A stretch of DNA of 28,818 nt from an uncultured Actinomycetes bacterium (GTDB lineage Bacteria > Actinomycetota > Thermoleophilia > Solirubrobacterales > 70-9): assembly GCA_946886425.1 (NCBI GenBank), contig CAMPIP010000005.1, positions 1 through 28,818 on the forward strand, read 5' to 3'. A program made the translations under genes and the position numbers. How positions within the stretch are numbered: position 1 is the first letter of the stretch; each line of letters begins with the position of its first letter. The notes under the pieces are model-generated. The model searched no databases, had not been told where the DNA came from, and saw nothing but the letters and a program-made list of their open reading frames with translations. Of this stretch, positions 14,000-22,408 are shown piece by piece.

Positions 14000-15904
14000 G
14001 TGACCTCGGCCCAGCGGGCGGCGGCGCTCTGGGCGCAACCGCGGGTGCGCCTCGGCGTCGCCGCCGTCGCCTTCGCCGCCGTCACCCTTGCCACGGTCCT
14101 GATCGCCCAGCCGCGGATGTTCAGCGGCTTCGCCAACTACGACGACGAGGGCTACATGCTGGTCGCCCTGAAGGGGTTCGTGAACCACGGCGACCTCTAC
14201 GACCGCGTCTTCACCCAGTACGGACCCTTCTACTACGAGTTCTGGGGCGGCATCTTCTCGACCTTCGGGATCGCGGTCACCCACGACTCCGGCCGCACCG
14301 CGACGCTGGTCGCCTGGGTCCTATCCAGCCTCGCGCTCGGGGCGGCGACGATGCGGATCTCCGGCAGCCTGCTGCTCGGGCTGGCCACGCAGGCGCTGGT
14401 CTTCACGGCGCTCGGCGTGCTCACCAACGAGCCGATGCACCCGGTCGGGATCATCGCCCTGCTGCTGGCGGCGATCGTCGCAGTCTCCTGCCTGCTCCGG
14501 GAGCGGTTCTCGCCCTACGCGGCGGCCGGTCTCGGCGGCCTGCTCGCCGCCCTGCTGCTGGTCAAGATCAACGTCGGCGCCTTCGCGATCGTCTCGGTCG
14601 CCTTCGTCTGCGTCCTCAGCTACCCGGCACTCTCTTCGCGGCGCTGGCTGCGGCCGCTGGCCGAGCTCGCCTTCGTGGCGCTCCCCGTATTGCTGATGAT
14701 CGGCAAGTTCGGCGAAGGCTGGGCGCGTCACTACGCGATCCACGTCGGCCTGGCGGCGCTCTCGGTGGCGATCGCCCTGCGCGCCCGCGAGCAGCGCCAG
14801 CGGCCGAATCAGGAGCTCGGCTGGCTTCTGGGCGGCTTCGCCCTCGTCTTCGTGCTCTCCTGCATGACGATCGTCGCCGCCGGGACCAGCCTCGACGGCC
14901 TCGTCGAGGGCGTGATTCGCCAGCCGCTGCGCCAGGCCGACGCCTTCACTATCCCGATGCACATCTCGCGGCGCTTCTACGCGCTGAACCTGCTGGCGCT
15001 CGGGGCCGCGGCCGCCTACTGGTACGCGAGCCGCCGCCGCGACGGCGAGGCCGGGTCCGGCTGGGTCGCGGCGACCTCGCTGTTCAGCATCGGCACCGGC
15101 GTCGGCATCGCGCTCTCGGTCTCCGGTAAGGCGCTGCCGTTCGACGCCGGCACGATCGCCGGCTTCCAGTTGAGCATGCTGCCGTTCGCCTGGGTCGCCC
15201 TGCTTGCCCAGCCTGCCGAGCGGCCGGCGGTCTCCTTCGCGGCGCTGCTGCTGCCTCCGCTCGCGGTCCTGCAGGCGTTGCACGGTTACCCGGTGGCGGG
15301 CAGCCAGACGCTGCTCTCGGCCTTCCTGCTGATCCCGGTCGGGGCGCTCTGCGTCGCCAACGGGGTGCGCGGCCTCGGCGCGGTTGTGCCGGCCGGTGCC
15401 GACCGCCGTGCCCTCGCCGGCTTCGGCGCCGTCGCCGCGGTCGTGCTGCTCTGGTTCGTCGGCAACGCCTACCTGCGCGAACCGCTCCGCGACGCTCCGG
15501 CCGGCTACGACGGGGGCTTCTCGCTGAACCTGCCCGGCGCCGAGGAGATCCACGTCGGCGAAGAAGAAGCCCAGCTCTACGGCGAGATCACCGCCTCGAT
15601 CGACCGCAACTGCCCGGCCCTGGTCATGCTCCCGGGGATGAACAGCTTCTACCTCTGGTCGGAGCGGGAACCGCCCAGTTTCACCGCGACCGGCTGGGAG
15701 ACCCTGTTCGACGACGGCCGCCAGAGCCAGGTGGTCGCCGACGTGCGCGGCATCCCGGGCCTCTGCCTGCTCCGCAACCGGGCCCTGGCGTCCGGCTGGG
15801 GCGAATCGCCGGGGCCGCTGACCCAGTACCTGGAAAGCGGCTTCGTCCCGGTCGCGACGTTCGGCGACTACGAACTGCTGCGGCGCCCCGGGGCCGCCTC
15901 GTGA
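14000..15904 (+). CDS. Multi-spanning GT-C-like membrane protein 1
   Basis: A 634-residue protein with about 11-13 hydrophobic segments from residue 17 to about 490 and a soluble C-terminal domain (about 500-634). The first extracytoplasmic loop carries NYDDEGYML (Asp48, Asp49, Glu50), an acidic motif in the place where GT-C glycosyltransferases have their catalytic Asp. A following loop reads FTQYGPFYYEFWG. Glycosyl transfer from a polyprenyl-phosphate sugar outside the membrane is therefore a reasonable inference, not proof. The GTG start at 14000 has the Shine-Dalgarno AGGGGG 6 bases upstream, overlapping the stop of the previous gene. The stop overlaps the next GTG (GTGA), which links it to the glycosyltransferase that could supply its donor. 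Confidence 0.85.
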   Translation: MTSAQRAAALWAQPRVRLGVAAVAFAAVTLATVLIAQPRMFSGFANYDDEGYMLVALKGFVNHGDLYDRVFTQYGPFYYEFWGGIFSTFGIAVTHDSGRTATLVAWVLSSLALGAATMRISGSLLLGLATQALVFTALGVLTNEPMHPVGIIALLLAAIVAVSCLLRERFSPYAAAGLGGLLAALLLVKINVGAFAIVSVAFVCVLSYPALSSRRWLRPLAELAFVALPVLLMIGKFGEGWARHYAIHVGLAALSVAIALRAREQRQRPNQELGWLLGGFALVFVLSCMTIVAAGTSLDGLVEGVIRQPLRQADAFTIPMHISRRFYALNLLALGAAAAYWYASRRRDGEAGSGWVAATSLFSIGTGVGIALSVSGKALPFDAGTIAGFQLSMLPFAWVALLAQPAERPAVSFAALLLPPLAVLQALHGYPVAGSQTLLSAFLLIPVGALCVANGVRGLGAVVPAGADRRALAGFGAVAAVVLLWFVGNAYLREPLRDAPAGYDGGFSLNLPGAEEIHVGEEEAQLYGEITASIDRNCPALVMLPGMNSFYLWSEREPPSFTATGWETLFDDGRQSQVVADVRGIPGLCLLRNRALASGWGESPGPLTQYLESGFVPVATFGDYELLRRPGAAS

Positions 15905-16845
15905 GCACCTGGATCTTCACCCCGGTCTACCGCGACGTCCGCTCCTTCCGGATTCTCCGCGAGCGGCTGCTCGAGGAGCTGGCCGGGTCGGCGGCGACGC
16001 CGCCGGGGCCGGTCCGCTTCGTGGTCATCGACGACACGGCAGGGCAGGACCCCGAGGTCGCCTCGTTGCACGAGCTCGGTGACGTCACCGTCCTCCAGCC
16101 TCCCTTCAACCTCGGCCACCAGCGGGCGCTGGTCTACGCGCTGCGCAAGACCCTGCCGCGGGTCGCCGACGAGGACGCCGTCGTCACCCTCGACGCCGAC
16201 GGGGAGGACCGGCCCGAGGACCTGCCGCGGCTGCTCGAGCCGCTCGCCTCGAAGCCGGCGGCCGAGCGCAAGGTGGTGCTGGCGCTGCGGACCAAACGCC
16301 GCGAGTCGCTCGGCTTCAAGGTCCTCTACCGCGGCTTCCGCCTGCTGTTCCGCTCCCTGACCGGGGCCACCGTGCGCTCGGGCAACTTCGCGGTGCTGCC
16401 GGGGACGATCGCCAAGCGGGCGCTCCTGCACCCGACCTTCGACCTCTCCTACTCCTCGGCGATCCTCGCCCTCGACCTGCCGGTCGAGTACGTGCCCTGC
16501 GAGCGCGGCGAACGCTACGAGGGCCGCTCGAAGATGACCTACGGCAAGCTCGCCATGCACGGCCTGCGGATGCTGATGCCGTTCACCGACCGGATCGCGA
16601 TCCGCGCCCTCGGCGCCTTCGTCTTCTTCGGCGTCCTCGGCGCCGTCCTCGCCGCGGTGGTGGTGGCGCTGAAAATCTTCACCAGCTCCTCGATCCCCGG
16701 CTGGACCAGCTACATCGCCCTCGGGGCGCTGATCGTCTCCCTGGTCGCGCTCGGCAACTTCGTCAGCCTCTTCGTGCTGTTCTCGCAGACGCGGGCGGTC
16801 TCGCTCGCCAACATCGAGGAGCTGACCGCGGAGCGCCAGCCGTGA
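15901..16845 (+). CDS. GT2 glycosyltransferase, GtrB/DPM1-like, with C-terminal membrane helices
   Basis: A 314-residue protein. Residues 1-230 form a GT-A family 2 domain: TPVYRD at 7-12, VVIDDTAGQDPE at 41-52, FNLGHQRALVYAL at 69-81, and DADGED with metal-binding Asp98/Asp100. RSGNFAVLP and RYEGRSKMTYGKL match the acceptor-side motifs of polyprenyl-phosphate sugar synthases. Two C-terminal helices (about 235-263 and 272-300) match the GtrB/ArnC layout, so the enzyme probably loads a sugar onto undecaprenyl phosphate at the inner face of the membrane. The usual QD after DxD is replaced by ED here. It starts with GTG overlapping the upstream stop, and its own stop overlaps the next GTG. Confidence 0.9.
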   Translation: MSTWIFTPVYRDVRSFRILRERLLEELAGSAATPPGPVRFVVIDDTAGQDPEVASLHELGDVTVLQPPFNLGHQRALVYALRKTLPRVADEDAVVTLDADGEDRPEDLPRLLEPLASKPAAERKVVLALRTKRRESLGFKVLYRGFRLLFRSLTGATVRSGNFAVLPGTIAKRALLHPTFDLSYSSAILALDLPVEYVPCERGERYEGRSKMTYGKLAMHGLRMLMPFTDRIAIRALGAFVFFGVLGAVLAAVVVALKIFTSSSIPGWTSYIALGALIVSLVALGNFVSLFVLFSQTRAVSLANIEELTAERQP

Positions 16846-18596
16846 AGGCCAACGCCGAGCTGGTCGCCGGCCTCGCCGCCCACCTGCTCCTGATCGGCAC
16901 CCCCGGCGTCGCCGCCGCCCTCTACGGGGTGCGGCGCGGGGTCAAGGAGGTGCCGATCCTGCTCGGGATCGCCCTGCTCGCCTCCGGCGCCACCGCCTTC
17001 GCCGCGTTCTGGGCCTACTACGCGGCCTCGACGGTCGGCCAGACCTGGAGCTTCCTGCTCTTCTTCGGATCGGCGCTGGCGATCGTCCTGCTCTGGCGCC
17101 AGGGCGGCCTCGATCGCGCGGTGCTGCGCCAGCTGCTGCCGCCGCTGGCGCTCTGGGTGCTGGGCAGCTGCTTCGTCGTCTTCCTCGGCTTCCTGCACGG
17201 CGGCACCGACAACCCGATCCCGATGTCGGCGCTGCGGTTCTCCTTCCAGCTGCCGTCCGACAACGACATCCCGCGCTACTTCGCGGAATGGTTCTCGACC
17301 CACGGCCACCAGAACCCGCCGCCGGCCTACCCGCCCGACTGGCTGATGAGCGACCGCCCGCCGCTGCAGGTCGGCTACGTGCTCGCCCAGCGCGGCTTCT
17401 TCGACACCCCCGGCGGCCTGCACTACGAGATCCTCACGGTGATCGTCCAGTCGCTCTGGATCGTCGGGATGTGGGCGGTGCTGGTGGCGGCCCGGCTGCG
17501 ACCGTTCACCCGCGCCCTGGCGATCTTCGCGGCGATGCTCTGCGACATCGCGATCGTTCACGGCTTCTTCGTCTGGCCGAAGCTGATCGCCGCCGCCTTC
17601 CTGCTGGCGGCGCTGGCGATCGTGATCTCGCCGGCCTGGGCTCGCAGCCGCCTCGACCTGCGGATCGCCGCCCTGGTCGGGGGATTGCTGGCCCTGGCGA
17701 TGCTCTCCCACGGCTCCAGCATCTTCGGGGTCATCCCGCTCGCCCTGCTGGCCGTCCTGCGGGGCCTGCCCAGCTGGCGCTGGATCGGCGTCGCCGCCCT
17801 CGCCGGCCTGGTCCTGATGGCGCCCTGGACCGCGTACCAGAAATACGCCGACCCGCCGGGCAACCGCCTGCTCAAGTGGCAGCTGGGCGGCGAAACGGAA
17901 CTCACCTCGAAGGGCACCCTGGAGGCGATCGAGGACGGCTACAGCGAGGTCGGCCTCGACGGCGCCCTCGACCTCAAGGAGGACAACTTCGGGGAAATCG
18001 CCGGCTGGCCGCGGACCAAGTGGGAATACGAAGGGGCAGTCGACGGGCTCGATGAAGGCAAGCCGGGCGTGGCGGCGGCGAAGGTGCGCGCGGTGCGCTT
18101 CTTCTCGCTGCTGCCGTTCCTCGGTCTGCTGCTGGTCGCGCCGGTGGCGATGCTCGTCGCCCGCCTGCGCGGCTCCCCGCGCGAGGAGGCCGACTGGCGC
18201 TTCGCCCTGATCTGCTTCGCCTTCTTCGCGATCGCCTGCGTCTGCTGGGGCCTGCTGCTGTTCGGGACCCCGGACTCGCGGGCGACGATCCACGTCGGCA
18301 GCCTCGCCGTGCCGCTGCTCGGGGTGGTCGGCTGCGTGGCCGGCCTGCGCGCCTGCTACCCGCGGCTGGCGGCGCTGGTGGTCGGCCTCAACGTGCTGTT
18401 CGTCCTCGCTCTCTACACGCCCTCCCTGGAACCGCCCCCGGGGACCAGCTACTCGCCGCTGACGGCGCTGCTGGCGGCGGCGAGCCTGGCGGCGCTGGCG
18501 TTCGTCACCTTTCGCGGCAGCGGCGAACCCGGCGAGCCGCCAACGCCTCTGGCGACCGGCGCGGCCCATACTGTCGCGGCCCGCCAGCCGAGCTGA
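16842..18596 (+). CDS. Multi-spanning GT-C-like membrane protein 2
   Basis: A 584-residue protein with about 12 hydrophobic segments. A large loop after about residue 125 contains QLPSDNDIPRYFAEWF (DND at 140-142) and MSDRPPLQVGY (about 169-179). From memory, the SDRPPLQ-G motif recurs in actinobacterial membrane proteins placed with GT-C-like enzymes. A second soluble segment (about 340-405) lies between helices and is rich in acidic residues. The start is a GTG that shares its last bases with the previous stop; GGAG lies 8 bases upstream. It is followed after 1 base by the next gene. The role is probably sugar transfer or polymer handling in the same pathway; the substrate is unknown. Confidence 0.8.
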   Translation: MKANAELVAGLAAHLLLIGTPGVAAALYGVRRGVKEVPILLGIALLASGATAFAAFWAYYAASTVGQTWSFLLFFGSALAIVLLWRQGGLDRAVLRQLLPPLALWVLGSCFVVFLGFLHGGTDNPIPMSALRFSFQLPSDNDIPRYFAEWFSTHGHQNPPPAYPPDWLMSDRPPLQVGYVLAQRGFFDTPGGLHYEILTVIVQSLWIVGMWAVLVAARLRPFTRALAIFAAMLCDIAIVHGFFVWPKLIAAAFLLAALAIVISPAWARSRLDLRIAALVGGLLALAMLSHGSSIFGVIPLALLAVLRGLPSWRWIGVAALAGLVLMAPWTAYQKYADPPGNRLLKWQLGGETELTSKGTLEAIEDGYSEVGLDGALDLKEDNFGEIAGWPRTKWEYEGAVDGLDEGKPGVAAAKVRAVRFFSLLPFLGLLLVAPVAMLVARLRGSPREEADWRFALICFAFFAIACVCWGLLLFGTPDSRATIHVGSLAVPLLGVVGCVAGLRACYPRLAALVVGLNVLFVLALYTPSLEPPPGTSYSPLTALLAAASLAALAFVTFRGSGEPGEPPTPLATGAAHTVAARQPS

Positions 18597-18597
18597 G

Positions 18598-20064
18598 ATG
18601 CCCGCCGATCCGACCCAGACCGCCTCCCAGGAGCCGCGGATGCCGCCGCCGGCATCGCGGCCCGCAGCCGCGCTGTCGCGGCTGCGCGGCGCGCTCTCGC
18701 GGTCGCTGTTCCCGGCGGGCGACCCCAGCCGCTCGTTCGGCCGGCTGGAAGCGGCAATCCTGATCGTCGCGCTGCTCGCCCTGGCCACGGTCCTGAGCCT
18801 GCTGCGGCTGGGCCTGTCGACCTCGCTCAACACGGTCTGGGCCGAGGACGGGCCGATCTACCTGCAGGCGGCGTTGAGCCAGGGCTTCTGGGACGCTCTC
18901 TTCTCGCCCTACGCCGGCTACCTGGTGCTCGTCCCGCGCCTGATCGGCGAGGCGGGAGCCGCGGTTCCCCTGCAGCAGGCGGCGGCGACGATCTCGATCG
19001 TCTCGGCGTTGGTGGCGGCCCTCAGCGGCCTTGCCGTCTGGTTCGCGAGCGCCGGCCACATCCGCGACCCCTATCTGCGCGGCGCCCTCGCGATCGCCAC
19101 CGTGCTGGCGGCGACGGCCGGGCAGGAGACGCTCAACTCGGCCGCCTACGCGCCCTGGTTCATGCTGGTGGCGGCCTTCTGGCTGCTCTTCTTCCGCCCC
19201 CGCGGCCTCTCCGCCGCAATCCTCGCCGGGCTCTTCCTGCTCGCCACCGGCCTCAGCACCCCCGGCGTCTGGTTCTTCCTCCCGCTCGCCGCCCTGCGCG
19301 CGGTGACCGCCGCCAACAAGCGCGACGCGATCCTGGTCGGCGGCTACGCCGTCGGCGCCGCCGTCCAGGTCCCGGTGGTGCTCGGCCAGCAGCAGGACCC
19401 CGGCCTGTGGACCTCCAACATCTGGACCGCCTACCTGCAGCGGGTCGTCGACAGCGGCATCTTCGGCGAGCGCCTCGGCGGCAACCTCTGGGAGCACTTC
19501 GGCTGGACCTTTCTCACCCTCTTCTGCATCGCCCTCCTCATCGCCCTCCTGGTCGGCCTCTGGCGCACGACCCCCGGCGGGCGCTGGTTCGCCGCCGTGG
19601 CGATCCCGACCTCGGCGCTGATGTTCTTCGTCTCCGTCTACCAGCGGACCGTCGCCGACAACATCTTCTGGTCGATCGGCGACTCCGGCGGCACCGCGAG
19701 CCGCTACGTGATGGTTCCGGCGCTGCTGATGTTGAGCGCCCTCGTCGTCGTCCTCGATGGGGCGATCCGGCGGCAGGGGCGGGCCTGGCGCTGGTGGCTG
19801 GCCGCTCCCGCCGTGGGCGTGATCCTGCTCGCGGTCGCCGTCTCCTTCGACATGAGCGGCGACGGTCGCGGCGGGCCACCCTGGGACGAGGCGCTGCGGG
19901 CGGCCGCCAACAAGTGCGTCTCCCAGGGCGAAGAACTCGCCGGGATCGCCACCGCGCCGGAACCGTTCGGCGTGCAGGTGCCGTGCTCGGACGTCGCCTC
20001 CTACGCCGACCCGGGCGTCGGAGCGTTGCCGGAGAGCGGAATCGGGGAGGATGCGACGCCATGA
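18598..20064 (+). CDS. Multi-spanning GT-C-like membrane protein 3
   Basis: A 488-residue protein. A hydrophilic N-terminal tail of about 48 residues is followed by a first helix (about 52-72) and then a loop with VWAEDGPIYLQAAL (Glu83, Asp84) and SPYAGYLVLVPRLIGE. An ED acidic pair just after helix 1, then a GYL-PRL motif, is seen in uncharacterised actinobacterial proteins resembling GT-C transferases. About nine more hydrophobic segments follow up to residue about 418. The C-terminus (about 420-488) is soluble, with two cysteines (NKCVSQGE and VPCSDVAS) that could pair outside the membrane. The ATG is 1 base after the preceding stop, and the stop overlaps the ATG of the epimerase (ATGA), so all are read as one unit. 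Confidence 0.8.
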   Translation: MPADPTQTASQEPRMPPPASRPAAALSRLRGALSRSLFPAGDPSRSFGRLEAAILIVALLALATVLSLLRLGLSTSLNTVWAEDGPIYLQAALSQGFWDALFSPYAGYLVLVPRLIGEAGAAVPLQQAAATISIVSALVAALSGLAVWFASAGHIRDPYLRGALAIATVLAATAGQETLNSAAYAPWFMLVAAFWLLFFRPRGLSAAILAGLFLLATGLSTPGVWFFLPLAALRAVTAANKRDAILVGGYAVGAAVQVPVVLGQQQDPGLWTSNIWTAYLQRVVDSGIFGERLGGNLWEHFGWTFLTLFCIALLIALLVGLWRTTPGGRWFAAVAIPTSALMFFVSVYQRTVADNIFWSIGDSGGTASRYVMVPALLMLSALVVVLDGAIRRQGRAWRWWLAAPAVGVILLAVAVSFDMSGDGRGGPPWDEALRAAANKCVSQGEELAGIATAPEPFGVQVPCSDVASYADPGVGALPESGIGEDATP

Positions 20065-21128
20065 CCCGTCTTCTCATCACCGGCGGCGCCGGCTTCGTCG
20101 GCTCCAACCTCGCCGTCTCCCTCGCCCGGCGCCACCCCGAGTGGGACGTCCTCGCGCTCGACAACCTCTACCGGCGCGGCTCGGCGCTGAACCTGCCGCG
20201 GCTGGAGGCGGCCGGGGTCGAGTTCGTCAAGGGCGACGTCCGCGAGCCGGCCGACCTGCAGGCGCTGCCGGAGCTGACCGCGCTGATCGAGTGCTCGGCC
20301 GAGCCCTCGGTGATGAGCGGCGTCGACGGCGACACCTCCTACCTGCTCCACACCAACCTCACCGGCGCCTACAACTGCCTCGAGCTGGCCCGCCGCGATG
20401 GCGCCTTCTTCGTCTTCCTCTCGACCAGCCGCGTCTACCCGGTGGCGCCGCAGGTGGAGCTGGCGCTGGAGGAGGCCGAGACCCGCTTCGAGATCGCCGC
20501 CGAGCAGGCGGTGCCGGGGGTCTCCCCGGCCGGGATCTCCGAGCGGTTCCCGCTCGAGGGCGCCCGCACCCTCTACGGCGCCACCAAGCTGGCCGCCGAG
20601 CTCTTGATCGAGGAGTTCCGCGAGGGGCTCGGCGTCCCGGCGGTGATCGACCGCTGCGGCGTCATCGCCGGCCCCTGGCAGATGGGCAAGGTCGACCAGG
20701 GCGTCTTCACGCACTGGATGCTGGCCCACCACTTCCGCAACCCGCTCAAGTACATCGGCTTCGGCGGCGAGGGCAAGCAGGTCCGCGACCTGCTCCACGT
20801 CGAGGACCTGGTCGACCTGGTCGAGCGCCAACTGCTCGCCCCGGAGGAGTGGGACGGGCGCACCGTCAACGTCGGCGGCGGCCGCGAGTGCAGCCTCTCG
20901 CTGCGCGAGACGACCGCGATCTGCCGGCGCCTGACCGGCAACGAGGTCCCGATCGAGCCGGAGCTGGAGACCCGCCAGGGCGACGTGCCCGTCTACCTCT
21001 CCGACTGCACCAAGCTCTTCGGCCTGGACGAGTGGCGCCCGCGCCGCGGCGCCGAGCAGGTGCTGGCCGATATCCACGAGTGGATCGCGGCCGACGAGCA
21101 GCGGATCGCCGAAGCGCTCGAGGTCTAG
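20061..21128 (+). CDS. NAD-dependent sugar epimerase/dehydratase (extended SDR)
   Basis: A 355-residue extended short-chain dehydrogenase. The Rossmann motif TGGAGFVG is at residues 7-14, Asp34-Asn35 follows strand 2 (LALDNLYRRG) for NAD binding, and the catalytic YGATK has Tyr172 and Lys176. The Ser of the triad is probably in FLSTSRVYP (about 119-127). GEGKQVRDLLHVEDLVDLV resembles the CDP-paratose/tyvelose epimerase and UDP-sugar epimerase branch. It should act on a nucleotide sugar in the cytoplasm; which one is open. The frame is open far upstream, but ATG 20061 has the Shine-Dalgarno GGGGAGG 10 bases before it and overlaps the previous stop (ATGA). It is the last gene of the five-gene chain; copy B of the structured repeat follows 22 bases downstream. 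Confidence 0.92.
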   Translation: MTRLLITGGAGFVGSNLAVSLARRHPEWDVLALDNLYRRGSALNLPRLEAAGVEFVKGDVREPADLQALPELTALIECSAEPSVMSGVDGDTSYLLHTNLTGAYNCLELARRDGAFFVFLSTSRVYPVAPQVELALEEAETRFEIAAEQAVPGVSPAGISERFPLEGARTLYGATKLAAELLIEEFREGLGVPAVIDRCGVIAGPWQMGKVDQGVFTHWMLAHHFRNPLKYIGFGGEGKQVRDLLHVEDLVDLVERQLLAPEEWDGRTVNVGGGRECSLSLRETTAICRRLTGNEVPIEPELETRQGDVPVYLSDCTKLFGLDEWRPRRGAEQVLADIHEWIAADEQRIAEALEV

Positions 21129-21149
21129 GGGCGGATTCAGCCGATCAAG

Positions 21150-21201
21150 AACTTCCGCGGAAAGTTATGGCCCCTATAGGGGCACTAAGTATCCGCAGAA
21201 G
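21150..21201 (+). repeat. Structured palindromic element, copy B
   Basis: The outer stem CTTCCGCGGA (21152-21161) pairs with TCCGCAGAAG (21192-21201) over 9 of 10 positions. The inner stem GCCCC/GGGGC with TATA loop (21170-21183) is identical to copy A, as is the 15-base core around it. The 42-base comparison (21157-21198 against 6935-6976) shows 32 identities without gaps. The left arm also forms AACTT (21150-21154) / AAGTT (21162-21166), the counterpart of the competing hairpin in copy A. It lies between the two epimerase genes. Confidence 0.7.
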
Positions 21202-21207
21202 TATTTG

Positions 21208-21334
21208 AGCATCCAAGGCTTTGACCTGGAGGAGCGGCGCCGCTCCGGGCGCCCTTGTCGATACCCTTCGCGCTCTCCGAGCCGCCGCCAGGCGCTCAAC
21301 ATCGACACCCCCGCGGGGGGAAGGGAGTAAGCGA
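21208..21334 (+). promoter_or_regulatory. Leader region with palindromes before the second SDR gene
   Basis: This gene-free stretch holds a perfect 16-base palindrome GGAGCGGCGCCGCTCC (21231-21246), a candidate -10 box TACCCT (21262-21267), a CCCCC-GC-GGGGG palindrome (21308-21319) and a Shine-Dalgarno AGGGAG (21322-21327) 7 bases before the ATG at 21335. The first palindrome could end the upstream transcript; the second lies next to the ribosome site and might affect its access. Roles are inferred. Confidence 0.4.
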
Positions 21335-22408
21335 ATGCCGGTTGCGATCATCACGGGCTCCGGGGGCCTGATCGGCTCTGAGGCCGTCGAGCACTTCATC
21401 GCCGAGGGCTTCGACGTGATCGGCATCGAGAACGACATGCGGGCGCGGTTCTTCGGCCCGGAGTCCTCGACCTCCCACGTCACCGAGCGGCTGGTCGAGA
21501 AGCACCAGCAGTTCCGGGTCGAGAACGTCGACATCCGCGACACCGAGGGCGTCGAGCGGATCTTCCGCGAGCAGGCCGGCAAGATCGAGCTGGTCATCCA
21601 CACCGCCGCCCAGCCCTCGCACGACTGGGCCGCCAGCGAGCCGCAGACCGACTTCGGCGTCAACGCCAACGGCACCCTCAACCTGCTCGAGGCGGCCCGC
21701 GCCCACGCCGTCGACGCCCCCTTCGTCTTCTGCTCGACCAACAAGGTCTACGGCGACACCCCCAACCGGCTGCCGCTGATCTCCCAGGAGAAGCGGCTGG
21801 AACTGCCCGAAGACCACCCGTACTACAAGGGCATCGACACGAGCATGTCGATCGACTCCTCGACCCACTCGCTGTTCGGCGTCTCCAAGGCGGCCGCCGA
21901 CCTCCTGGTCCAGGAGTACGGGCGCTACTTCGAGATGCCCACCGTCGCCTTCCGCGGCGGCTGCCTGACCGGTCCCCAGCACGCCGGCGCCAAGCTGCAC
22001 GGCTTCCTCGCCTACCTGATGAAGTGCACGGTCACCGGCACCCCGTACACCGTCTTCGGCTACGAGGGCAAGCAGGTCCGCGACAACATCCACAGCGCCG
22101 ACCTGATCGCCGCCTTCGACGCCTACCGCAAGGCTCCGAAGCCGGCCGCGGTCTACAACATCGGCGGCGGCCGCTTCTCCAACTGCTCGATGCTGGAGGC
22201 GATCGACGTCTGCGAGCGCGTCTCCGGCAAGGAGTTGAGCTGGGAGATGGGCGAGGAGCCGCGGATCGGCGACCACCGCTGGTGGATCTCCGACCTCGGC
22301 CCGTTCGAAGCCGACTACCCGGACTTCAAGCTCCGTTACGGGGTCGAGGACATCCTCGAGGAGATGTACGAGCAGAACCTCGACCGCTGGACGGCCGCGC
22401 CCGCATGA
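21335..22408 (+). CDS. Tyvelose/paratose-epimerase-like SDR with Phe in place of the catalytic Tyr
   Basis: A 357-residue extended SDR. The Rossmann motif TGSGGLIG is at residues 7-14, [10 protein letters not shown] (132-141) supplies the usual Ser/Thr, and [16 protein letters not shown] (243-258) is typical of the RfbE-like branch. The YxxxK site reads SLFGVSK, with Phe181 where Tyr is expected and Lys185 kept. From memory, this F-G-x-S-K form is shared by a wider SDR subfamily, so it is probably not a sequencing error. The reaction must then use another acid/base or differ from standard epimerases. The ATG at 21335 follows a clear Shine-Dalgarno and directly precedes the Rossmann strand; a longer open frame upstream is not needed. 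The stop overlaps the next gene (ATGA). Confidence 0.9.
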   Translation: MPVAIITGSGGLIGSEAVEHFIAEGFDVIGIENDMRARFFGPESSTSHVTERLVEKHQQFRVENVDIRDTEGVERIFREQAGKIELVIHTAAQPSHDWAASEPQTDFGVNANGTLNLLEAARAHAVDAPFVFCSTNKVYGDTPNRLPLISQEKRLELPEDHPYYKGIDTSMSIDSSTHSLFGVSKAAADLLVQEYGRYFEMPTVAFRGGCLTGPQHAGAKLHGFLAYLMKCTVTGTPYTVFGYEGKQVRDNIHSADLIAAFDAYRKAPKPAAVYNIGGGRFSNCSMLEAIDVCERVSGKELSWEMGEEPRIGDHRWWISDLGPFEADYPDFKLRYGVEDILEEMYEQNLDRWTAAPA

